A DNA stretch of 64,000 nt from Caryophanales bacterium UBA4278 (GTDB lineage Bacteria; Bacillota_I; Bacilli_A; RFN20; CAG-826). The notes under the pieces are model-generated. The model searched no databases. It worked only from the letters and a program-made list of their open reading frames with translations, and was not told where the DNA came from. The position numbers and the translations under genes were made by a program. The stretch is taken from assembly GCA_002395065.1 (NCBI GenBank), contig DGVS01000008.1:1-64000 (forward strand). The letters run 5' to 3'. Below, one piece after another: positions 8,210 to 15,042 of the stretch (the first letter of the stretch is position 1; each line of letters opens with the position of its first letter).

Positions 8210-9520
8210 ATGAAAAAGCTTGGAATTGCAGTACTTTTATCTATTCTTGTTATCTCTGGTTGTACTTCTGCACAAAATAAAAAGAAACAATCTTCTAGTG
8301 ATACTCCAACATCTCAAACAAGTGTCGAACCAGGATCATCTTCTGTTTCTCCAACTTCTCAATCAACATCTCAATCAACATCAGTTACAAGTAGTGCACC
8401 AACTCCAACCACTGCTGGTTCGAGTAGTTCAACTGCACCTATTTCTTCGTCTTCAAGTAGCACACCAACTCCAGTTATTACACTTCAAAAAATTGGAACA
8501 ATACTCTCTGAAAGAAAGATTGGGCAACTTGTTTCGTTCCAAGCAACATACTTAAGAAAAATTACATTGAATAACGATGCTCTTTTATTCTGTGCTGATG
8601 AAACTGGCTATATTGGATTTAGATGCGCCACAACAAGTGATTACATCAATAATACACATCGTTTTAAAGAAGTTAAGGTTACCGGGAAATTAGTTGAAGC
8701 AGATAATTCGTTAGAACTCATCTATGACTCTTCCTTTGGCACGCTGCAAGAATCGTTTGTTAGACTAGGCGATTCAACACCTCTTTCATTTAACGAAAAT
8801 ACAACAACTCTTCCAATCGTGCTTACTGGAATTAATCAAATTGAAGAGAAGGCAGCTTCTTTAAAACAAGACACGAAGCATCACGCATATGGAGAAATTG
8901 TTCGTTTTACAGCACAATACGCTCAAAATGAAGATGATGATAGCAACGAAAAAACCATGTTTATCGACAATTCTGGATTGAGTGTTGTTATCATTCAAGA
9001 TAGCAATGCTGTTTCTGGACATCGTTTACAACCATTGATGGATGAAAACAATTTTGGTAAATGGTATGAACTAACCGGAATTATTTCTATACGTTCATCT
9101 ATTCCAGCAATTTTAGCTTTTACATGTACCTACGTTCCTAAAACTCCAACAGAAGAATCAACTTTTAATGTCACAAGTTCTACAGACGTGACCGAAACTG
9201 TCGCATCCCATATTTTTAGTGGAAACCTCACACAAGATAAATTTAATCCACTAGATAACTCAGATTATTTTAAACTTTATCATGCTCAAGGCTGGGTTGT
9301 TTCAGACACATACAGTTACGGTTTTACCCTTAAAGAAGGCGGAGCATTAACACCAGATGGCAAAAACACTATCAAAGGTTTCTACTTTGTAAATGGTGTG
9401 AAATATTCATTCGAAGAATACGCTGGTAATAAGATTGACATTTGGTTCAAGATTGAATCGTACAACACTTCACATCACATTTGGACAATCTTCCTAATTG
9501 AGAGTTTGCTTCCAGAATAA
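8210..9520 (+). CDS. Serine/threonine-rich lipoprotein with OB-like repeats
   Basis: A 436-residue lipoprotein. The signal peptide ends in the lipobox VISGC (Cys near 18), followed by a low-complexity Ser/Thr/Pro linker to about residue 85. The rest appears to hold two, perhaps three, related segments (near 100-185, 220-305 and 345-430). Each starts with a G-x-x-V-x-F/W strand and ends in a strand pair such as KVTGKLVE or ELTGIISI, which resembles OB-fold domains. It starts 11 bases after the exporter gene with a good Shine-Dalgarno (AAGGAAA) and ends at a strong terminator, so it belongs to the exporter transcript. It may be an extracellular partner of the exporter; this is inference. Confidence 0.75.
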   Translation: MKKLGIAVLLSILVISGCTSAQNKKKQSSSDTPTSQTSVEPGSSSVSPTSQSTSQSTSVTSSAPTPTTAGSSSSTAPISSSSSSTPTPVITLQKIGTILSERKIGQLVSFQATYLRKITLNNDALLFCADETGYIGFRCATTSDYINNTHRFKEVKVTGKLVEADNSLELIYDSSFGTLQESFVRLGDSTPLSFNENTTTLPIVLTGINQIEEKAASLKQDTKHHAYGEIVRFTAQYAQNEDDDSNEKTMFIDNSGLSVVIIQDSNAVSGHRLQPLMDENNFGKWYELTGIISIRSSIPAILAFTCTYVPKTPTEESTFNVTSSTDVTETVASHIFSGNLTQDKFNPLDNSDYFKLYHAQGWVVSDTYSYGFTLKEGGALTPDGKNTIKGFYFVNGVKYSFEEYAGNKIDIWFKIESYNTSHHIWTIFLIESLLPE

Positions 9521-9522
9521 AG

Positions 9523-9555
9523 AAAAAATATGCCGCAAATTCGGCATATTTTTTT
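9523..9555. terminator. Bidirectional terminator
   Basis: ATATGCCG / CGGCATAT with loop CAAATT, A-run before and T-run after. It serves the plus-strand exporter operon and folD on the minus strand. Confidence 0.9.
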
Positions 9556-9566
9556 CAAAAACTCAA

Positions 9567-10352
9567 TTATTTATGAAGCTTTAATAAATTTTCCATTAAG
9601 GCTAGGCGAGTTAATAATCCAACTCCACCTGGAACTGGAGTTTGTAATCTAACAGGAAGGTTTGGAACCGCATCACCATGTAATCCGGTTTCATCGCGGT
9701 TAATACCAACATCAACAATAACTGCAGAATCTTTGTACTTATAAGATTCGTCTAAGATGCCTTGTTTACCAGTTGCGACAACAATAATGTCAGCGTTGGC
9801 AATGTATCTTTCAAAATCTGGACGAGTTGTTTTCGAGTGAAGAACAGTCACGTTTGAACTTTCCGCAAGAAGCATCTTAGCCATTGGTTTTCCAACAATG
9901 TTTGAACGGCCAATTACCACCGCATTCTTTCCTTTAAGTTCAACATTTTCTGCCTTAAGGTAGTTCATAATTCCTTGAGGAGTACATGGGTTGAGTTTGC
10001 TTAATGGATGGAAACCATCAACATCTTTTTCTGGAGAAATAGCTAATTTGATTTTATCTTCATTAATATGTTTTGGAAGTGGCATTTGAACAAGAAAACC
10101 ATCAAGTTTTTTGTTTTTATTAAGTTTGCCAACTAACTTTAAAAGTTCTTTTTCAGTTGTTGATTCAGGAAGTTTAATTAGTTTTGCTTCAACACCGAGT
10201 TCGGCAGAATCTTTAAGTTTTCCTTTAACATAGGCATTTGATGCTGGATCATCATTAATTTGGACAATCACCAATGTTGGCTTACGATCCATTTTCGCAA
10301 TTAAACCTTTAAGCTCAATTTTGCGAGCTTTTACATACTCTTTGATAATCAT
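9567..10352 (-). CDS. folD: Bifunctional methylene-THF dehydrogenase/methenyl-THF cyclohydrolase
   Basis: FolD of 261 residues, slightly shorter than the usual 280-290. It interconverts 5,10-methylene- and 10-formyl-tetrahydrofolate. The catalytic Tyr-x-x-x-Lys appears as AYVKGK near residue 39. The nucleotide-binding segment VIGRSNIVGKPMA is near 147, and the C-terminal family signature reads PGGVGLLT instead of PGGVGPMT. TGAGGAAATAATT precedes the ATG. It is divergent from the RNR activase gene, with a perfect inverted repeat (10389-10413) between them. Confidence 0.96.
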   Translation of the reverse strand: MIIKEYVKARKIELKGLIAKMDRKPTLVIVQINDDPASNAYVKGKLKDSAELGVEAKLIKLPESTTEKELLKLVGKLNKNKKLDGFLVQMPLPKHINEDKIKLAISPEKDVDGFHPLSKLNPCTPQGIMNYLKAENVELKGKNAVVIGRSNIVGKPMAKMLLAESSNVTVLHSKTTRPDFERYIANADIIVVATGKQGILDESYKYKDSAVIVDVGINRDETGLHGDAVPNLPVRLQTPVPGGVGLLTRLALMENLLKLHK

Positions 10353-10388
10353 AATTATTTCCTCAGAAATCTAGAGATATAATAACAC

Positions 10389-10413
10389 ATTTTGATAGTT
10401 TTCCTATCAAAAT
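10389..10413. repeat. Perfect 10-bp inverted repeat between folD and the RNR activase gene
   Basis: ATTTTGATAG and CTATCAAAAT are separated by TTTTC. The repeat covers the -35 region expected for the activase promoter and the upstream region of folD. No T-run follows and no gene ends here, so a protein-binding operator is more likely than a terminator. Confidence 0.7.
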
Positions 10414-10427
10414 ATTTATGCATTATT

Positions 10428-10433
10428 TATAAT
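10428..10433 (+). promoter_or_regulatory. -10 element, leaderless start of the RNR activase gene
   Basis: Consensus TATAAT ends 6 bases before ATG 10440. No Shine-Dalgarno sequence is present. Confidence 0.7.
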
Positions 10434-10439
10434 AGAAAT

Positions 10440-11126
10440 ATGGAATTTGTTGGTTTAGACAAAATGTCAATGCTTGACTACGAAGATTATGTCTCCGCAG
10501 TTATTTTTGCTCCAAAATGTAACTTCCGTTGTCCATTTTGTCATAACGGAGATTCAGTTTTAAATTCTTCAGTAGAAATTCCTTTTAAAGACATCATCGC
10601 TTACTTAGAAAGTAGAAAAGGTCTTTTAGATGCAGTTGTTGTGACTGGCGGAGAGCCAACATTGATGCCTGATTTAGAAAATAAAATTCGACAAATCAAA
10701 GAACTTGGGTACGAAGTTAAGCTTGATACTAATGGAACAAATCCAGAACTTTTAAAACACTTAATTGATAAAAAACTAATTGATTATGTGGCGATGGATA
10801 TTAAAAATTCCCCTGCAAAATACGCATTAACTGCAGGTTGTCATAAAGTTGATTTAGAAAAGATCAAACAATCAATCGATGTTCTGAAAACATCCAGGAT
10901 TCGCCACGAATTTCGTACAACATTAGTTAAAGAATTCCACGATTTTGGTGATATTAAAGGAATTGGTGAACTAGTTAAAGGAGCTAAAAAACTTTATCTC
11001 CAGAAGTTTGTAGATCGAGAAGGCGTGATTCAAAAAGGTCTTCATGAAGTCGAAGAAGAAATTGCAAATTTGTACAAAAAAGACCTCGAGCAATATGTAT
11101 CCGAGGTCTATCTAAGAGGTTATTAA
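10440..11126 (+). CDS. nrdG: Anaerobic RNR activating protein, radical SAM
   Basis: A 228-residue radical-SAM activase for class III ribonucleotide reductase. The cluster motif C-x3-C-x2-C (CNFRCPFC) is near residue 27, and the SAM-binding GGE appears as VTGGEPTL near 66. It is longer than E. coli NrdG (about 154 residues) and resembles the NrdG2-type activases. The open frame reaches back to a TTG at 10392, but ATG 10440 is the natural start: it aligns with the family N-terminus and follows a TATAAT by 6 bases. The stop codon overlaps the stop of the convergent thioredoxin reductase gene, which sits beside nrdD, its target. Pyruvate-formate-lyase-type activases are the alternative, but the nrdD context favours this call. 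Confidence 0.88.
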   Translation: MEFVGLDKMSMLDYEDYVSAVIFAPKCNFRCPFCHNGDSVLNSSVEIPFKDIIAYLESRKGLLDAVVVTGGEPTLMPDLENKIRQIKELGYEVKLDTNGTNPELLKHLIDKKLIDYVAMDIKNSPAKYALTAGCHKVDLEKIKQSIDVLKTSRIRHEFRTTLVKEFHDFGDIKGIGELVKGAKKLYLQKFVDREGVIQKGLHEVEEEIANLYKKDLEQYVSEVYLRGY

Positions 11127-12022
11127 TCAAGGTATTTTACTGCCGCAAGAGCAGCAATAGCGCCATCATTACAAGCCGTCACACATTGACGGATTGTTTT
11201 CTTTCTGGTGTCGCCAACAGCGAACAAGCCTTTTGTTTTTGTTTCCATATTGTCATCAGTCACAATGTAACCCTTTTCTAAATCGACAAGATTCTTGAAA
11301 TTTTCATTACTTGGAATTTGACCTATACAAACAAAGACATTGTCTGTTTTAAATTCACGTCTCTCTTTGGTTTTAGTGTCTTCAAACACCAAACCTTCGA
11401 GAGATTCTTTTCCTAAATACTCCACCAGGTTCATATTATGAGTAACTTCAATGTTTTCCTTTGCTTTTAAACGATCAACAAGAATCGCATCAGCAAAGAA
11501 TTTATCGAATAATGTGAACATGTGCACTTTAGTGCAGTAGTTAGCAAGAGTTAATGCATATTGAAGTGCTGTATTAGCGTCCCCAATAAGGTAAACCTCT
11601 TTTCCCTTATACATTGGGCCATCGCAAACAGCACAGAAACTGATTCCGTTTCCAATGAGTTCTTGTTCATTTGGAAGATTCATCAAACGATGTTTAACGC
11701 CGTTCGCGATGATAACTACTTTTGATTCATATGAATTGTAGTTGGTGTGAACTTTGAAGATGTCTCCAACCTTTTCGATTTTTAAGACATCTTCAAGTTC
11801 GAAGTTGGCGCCTAAATCAGTAATTTGAGCAAACAGGTTGTCAGAAAAATCTAACCCAGATATTTCTTTAATTGATGGAAAGTTTTCAAGTCTTGGAGAA
11901 TTAGCAATCTGCCCTCCAAAATTTTCTTTTTCCAGAATCAGCACTGACTTGTTTGTTCTGAGGAGATATAATGCAGCGGTCATCCCAGCGGGACCACCAC
12001 CGACAACAATGGCGTCAAACAT
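11123..12022 (-). CDS. trxB: Thioredoxin reductase-like flavoprotein without NADPH motifs
   Basis: A 299-residue FAD protein of the low-molecular-weight thioredoxin reductase fold. The FAD motif VGGGPAG is at residues 7-13, the redox-active CAVCDG at 130-135, and the C-terminal FAD motif FAVGD near 270. The second nucleotide-binding site is unusual: where NADPH-dependent enzymes have GGGDSA it reads IGDANTALQ (146-154), and the expected HRRxxxR is replaced by MFTLFDKFFA (168-177). Loss of both motifs is described for ferredoxin- or flavodoxin-dependent thioredoxin reductases. It lies 4 bases after nrdD, so it probably re-reduces the thioredoxin-like domain fused to NrdD. A TAAAAT box (12029-12034) may also give it a leaderless transcript. 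Confidence 0.88.
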   Translation of the reverse strand: MFDAIVVGGGPAGMTAALYLLRTNKSVLILEKENFGGQIANSPRLENFPSIKEISGLDFSDNLFAQITDLGANFELEDVLKIEKVGDIFKVHTNYNSYESKVVIIANGVKHRLMNLPNEQELIGNGISFCAVCDGPMYKGKEVYLIGDANTALQYALTLANYCTKVHMFTLFDKFFADAILVDRLKAKENIEVTHNMNLVEYLGKESLEGLVFEDTKTKERREFKTDNVFVCIGQIPSNENFKNLVDLEKGYIVTDDNMETKTKGLFAVGDTRKKTIRQCVTACNDGAIAALAAVKYLD

Positions 12023-12026
12023 AAGC

Positions 12027-14393
12027 TTATTTTACGCTTTCAATATATCCTTTAATGTTGGAAGCGTTCTCGTACACTTTTAAACCATCGGCCATTGGAA
12101 CGATAAGAGTTGGAGCTTTCTTCACGCCATACTCTTTTGTGAGTTCGACGTTTTCTTCAGCATCAATGACTTCATAAGCAATTCCGGCCTTATCTAAAAG
12201 CATTTTGGCCATCTTACAATTTGGACAGGTTTTTGTCGCAAATAAGACGGTTTTATCTAGGTTTTGCAGGTGTTTTTCGCATTCGCAATGTTGTTCAGCG
12301 TTCTCGTGTGGATGTAAAACGGAAGTTTCAGGAACGTAAACTTTACGGTTCTTGAATTCCTCGCTCTTACCGTCGTTCCAGTTTTGAATTGGACGGTAGT
12401 AACCAGTAATACGGGAATAAACTTCGGTCTTGGCGCCACATTTTGGACATGTGTATTCTTCACCGCTAATGTATCCGTGTTCCTTACAAACAGAGTAAGT
12501 TGGAGACATTGTGTAGTATGGAATGTGATAGTTTTCAGCAATCTTACGAACAAGATTCATACAAGATTTCCATGAAGGTAATTTTTGTCCTAAGAAGGCA
12601 TGGAAAACGGTACCAGATGTGTAAAGGGTTTGTAATCCGTCTTGGATATCAAGAGCACGGAAGATATCATCTGTATAACCAACTGGTAAGTGTGAAGAGT
12701 TGGTGTAATATGGAGTTTTGCCTTCTTCAGATGCAGTAATGATATCTGGATATTTAGCCTTATCGTGTTTTGCTAAACGATAAGCGGTTGATTCGGCTGG
12801 TGTAGCTTCGAGGTTATAAAGATCTCCATAGAGTTCTTGATAATCAGAAAGTTTGTTTCTCATGTGATTTAACACATCTTTAGTGAATTGAATCGCTTCT
12901 GGATTGGTTAAATCTTTCTTGATCCAGCGAGCGTTTAAGCAAGCTTCGTTCATACCAACTAAACCGATTGTAGAGAAGTGGTTGTTGAAGGTGCCTAAAT
13001 AACGTTTTGTGTATGGATAAAGTCCAGCTTCGAGTAAGGTAGTAATTGTGTTACGTTTCACCTTTAAGGAACGAGCGGAAATATCCATAATGCGGTCTAA
13101 ACGATTATAGAAGTCTTGTTCATCGGTGGATAAATAAGCGAGTCTTGGCATGTTAATTGTAACAACACCAACAGAGCCAGTTGATTCACCAGATCCAAAG
13201 AATCCGCCTGATTTCTTACGTAATTCACGTAAGTCGAGACGTAAACGGCAGCACATTGAACGAACATCGCTTGGTTCCATATCGGAATTGATGTAGTTAG
13301 AGAAGTATGGAGTTCCGTACTTCGCTGTCATTTCGAACAAGAGTTTGTTATTTTCGGTTTCAGACCAGTCAAATGTTTTAGTAATGGAGTAAGTTGGAAT
13401 TGGGTATTGGAAACCACGTCCGTTAGCATCACCTTCGATCATAATTTCGATGAAGGCTTTGTTAACCATCGCCATTTCTTCAACACAATCTTTGTACTTG
13501 AAATCCATTTCTTTTCCACCGACGATACAGTTGAGTTCGGCCATATCGTTTGGTACGACCCAGTCTAATGTAACGTTGGTGAATGGAGCTTGTGTACCCC
13601 AACGAGATGGTGTATTAACACCATAAATGAATGATTGAATGCATTGCTTAACTTCTTTATAGGTCAAATGATCTTTCTTTACAAATGGTGCAAGATAAGT
13701 ATCAAATGAGGAGAAGGCTTGAGCACCAGCCCATTCATTTTGCATGATGCCAAGGAAGTTCACCATTTGGTTACAAAGGGTTGATAAGTGGTTGGCTGGA
13801 GCAGATGTAATCTTTCCAGGAACTCCACCTAAACCTTCTTGAATGAGTTGTTTTAAACTCCATCCAGCACAGTAACCTGTGAGCATGCTTAAATCGTGGA
13901 TATGGATATCCGCGTTTCTATGAGCGTCAGCAATTTCCTTGTCGTAAATCTCACTTAACCAATAGTTAGCTGTAACAGCACCACTGTTGGAAAGAATTAA
14001 ACCACCGACGGAGTAAGTCACAGTGGAGTTTTCCTTCACGCGCCAGTCATTAATCTTTAAATAATTATTGATGACGTTTTTGTAGTCTAAACTTGTGGAC
14101 TTGATTTGTCGGAGATTCTCGTGTTGTTTACGATAAATCATATAACTACGAGCGACATCAATATATCCGGCTTGAATTAAAACAACTTCAACGGAATCTT
14201 GAATGTCTTCGATAGCAACGATTTCATTAACGACTTTTTTATTAAAATCAGCAGTCACTCTGAGGGCGAGCATCTCAATAATATCGCTATTATAAAACTT
14301 GTGCTCGGCCATGAACGCACGTTCAATTGCGTTCTCAATTTTTTTAAGATCAAAGTCTTCTAAAGACTCGTCTCTCTTTCTAATTTTCAACAT
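12027..14393 (-). CDS. nrdD: Anaerobic ribonucleoside-triphosphate reductase with fused thioredoxin-like domain
   Basis: A 788-residue class III ribonucleotide reductase making deoxynucleotides under anoxia. An ATP-cone (about 1-90) senses dATP/ATP. The ten-stranded barrel follows. The zinc-binding segment has CKEHGY followed by CPKCG, and the glycyl-radical motif is SRITGYYRP with the radical Gly at 664. Beyond a short Cys/His-rich linker (CECEKH), residues about 713-788 form a glutaredoxin/thioredoxin-like domain with CPNC at 723-726 and a cis-Pro segment KKAPTL. The usual NrdD ends soon after the radical Gly. The fusion suggests a thioredoxin-type reductant rather than formate. Start: GGGAGGT is 7 bases before the ATG. 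The trxB gene follows after 4 bases. Confidence 0.95.
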   Translation of the reverse strand: MLKIRKRDESLEDFDLKKIENAIERAFMAEHKFYNSDIIEMLALRVTADFNKKVVNEIVAIEDIQDSVEVVLIQAGYIDVARSYMIYRKQHENLRQIKSTSLDYKNVINNYLKINDWRVKENSTVTYSVGGLILSNSGAVTANYWLSEIYDKEIADAHRNADIHIHDLSMLTGYCAGWSLKQLIQEGLGGVPGKITSAPANHLSTLCNQMVNFLGIMQNEWAGAQAFSSFDTYLAPFVKKDHLTYKEVKQCIQSFIYGVNTPSRWGTQAPFTNVTLDWVVPNDMAELNCIVGGKEMDFKYKDCVEEMAMVNKAFIEIMIEGDANGRGFQYPIPTYSITKTFDWSETENNKLLFEMTAKYGTPYFSNYINSDMEPSDVRSMCCRLRLDLRELRKKSGGFFGSGESTGSVGVVTINMPRLAYLSTDEQDFYNRLDRIMDISARSLKVKRNTITTLLEAGLYPYTKRYLGTFNNHFSTIGLVGMNEACLNARWIKKDLTNPEAIQFTKDVLNHMRNKLSDYQELYGDLYNLEATPAESTAYRLAKHDKAKYPDIITASEEGKTPYYTNSSHLPVGYTDDIFRALDIQDGLQTLYTSGTVFHAFLGQKLPSWKSCMNLVRKIAENYHIPYYTMSPTYSVCKEHGYISGEEYTCPKCGAKTEVYSRITGYYRPIQNWNDGKSEEFKNRKVYVPETSVLHPHENAEQHCECEKHLQNLDKTVLFATKTCPNCKMAKMLLDKAGIAYEVIDAEENVELTKEYGVKKAPTLIVPMADGLKVYENASNIKGYIESVK
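12029..12034 (-). promoter_or_regulatory. Possible -10 element for trxB inside the nrdD 3' end
   Basis: TAAAAT on the minus strand overlaps the last codons of nrdD and ends 6 bases before the trxB ATG. The gap has no Shine-Dalgarno sequence. Translational coupling with nrdD is the alternative. Confidence 0.4.
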
Positions 14394-14545
14394 AACTCAT
14401 ACCTCCCAGCGAGAATTTGAAAATAGTGATAGAAAAACCTTAGTTTAAGTTTTCAATTTGTCAGGGACCATTAATATTTATTAAGTGGTGTTGTTATTAT
14501 ATATAAATGTATAGTCTAAAATAAGAAAAATCTTCCAAAATTTTT

Positions 14546-14561
14546 ACACTGTATATATTTT
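14546..14561. promoter_or_regulatory. Possible NrdR box upstream of nrdD
   Basis: ACACTGTATATATTTT matches the NrdR consensus ACACwATATATwGTGT at 13 of 16 positions by my alignment. A weaker AT-rich site (about 14493-14510) lies roughly five helical turns nearer nrdD. No nrdR gene is in the window. Confidence 0.35.
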
Positions 14562-14624
14562 AGCAAAATTATTGTGTATTTATGGCACTTTCTTCTTTGT
14601 CAAACATTATGTTAACAAATTAAT

Positions 14625-14648
14625 AAAAAAATGCCGTTTTATCTGGCA
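14625..14648 (-). terminator. Terminator after the MazG-like gene
   Basis: On the minus strand TGCC and GGCA flank a 9-base loop and are followed by seven T. The stem is short but the T-run is good. Confidence 0.6.
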
Positions 14649-14677
14649 AATTTTTATTTAGTTACATAGTAACTACT

Positions 14678-14995
14678 TTATAACTCGTTGTACTTTTTTG
14701 CTTTTCCTTTAACTTTTTCGATAGGATATTTCTTTTCGTTTTGATCCATTTTTGAATTAACAATTTCATCAACGTCTAAATCAAGCTTATCTGCTAAGTT
14801 CTGACAATTGACAATAACATCTGCTAATTCTTCTTTAACTTTTTCAAGATTATATTCCTCGTTCCATTGGAAACATTCTAATAATTCGCCAGCTTCAATA
14901 ATTATTGTTTTAGCTAAATTAGCTGGTGTGTGATATTTGTCCCAATCACGATCAGAAGTAAAGTGACGTACTCGTTCTAGTGTTTTCTTTTTCAT
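14678..14995 (-). CDS. MazG-like nucleotide pyrophosphohydrolase
   Basis: A 105-residue all-alpha NTP pyrophosphatase of the MazG/RS21-C6 group, which cleaves (d)NTPs to monophosphates as house-cleaning. The metal-binding pattern is visible: IIIEAGELLECFQW near 27-40 and EELADVIVNCQNLADKLDLD near 55-74. The length is right for a single-domain member. It is preceded by TAAAAT 7 bases before the ATG, with no Shine-Dalgarno sequence. It sits between nrdD and pgcA, and a link to dNTP-pool control next to the RNR is plausible but inferred. Confidence 0.85.
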   Translation of the reverse strand: MKKKTLERVRHFTSDRDWDKYHTPANLAKTIIIEAGELLECFQWNEEYNLEKVKEELADVIVNCQNLADKLDLDVDEIVNSKMDQNEKKYPIEKVKGKAKKYNEL

Positions 14996-15002
14996 ATTCC
15001 GT

Positions 15003-15008
15003 ATTTTA
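15003..15008 (-). promoter_or_regulatory. -10 element, leaderless start of the MazG-like gene
   Basis: TAAAAT on the minus strand ends 7 bases before ATG 14995. There is no Shine-Dalgarno sequence. Confidence 0.55.
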
Positions 15009-15042
15009 ACATATTAGACTAAAATAGTCTTGGAGTTAAATT

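Larger units (their letters stand above)
14394..14677. other. Intergenic region upstream of nrdD
   Basis: This AT-rich, 284-base stretch has no credible reading frame. On the minus strand it carries the nrdD Shine-Dalgarno, a TATAAT (14498-14503) that could be the nrdD -10, a possible NrdR box, the MazG-gene terminator and, at 14657-14671, a 7-bp hairpin (TAGTTAC / GTAACTA). Confidence 0.6.

Noticed and set aside
8340..8470. Tandem repeat or CRISPR-like array in the lipoprotein gene
   Set aside because: The repeated TCTCAATCAACA-type units are short and lie within the Ser/Thr-rich coding region. They are low-complexity protein sequence.
10389..10413. FNR/CRP-type site between folD and nrdG
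   Set aside because: TTGAT and ATCAA are present but 9 bases apart, not 4, so the standard site does not fit. The palindrome was kept as an unknown operator.
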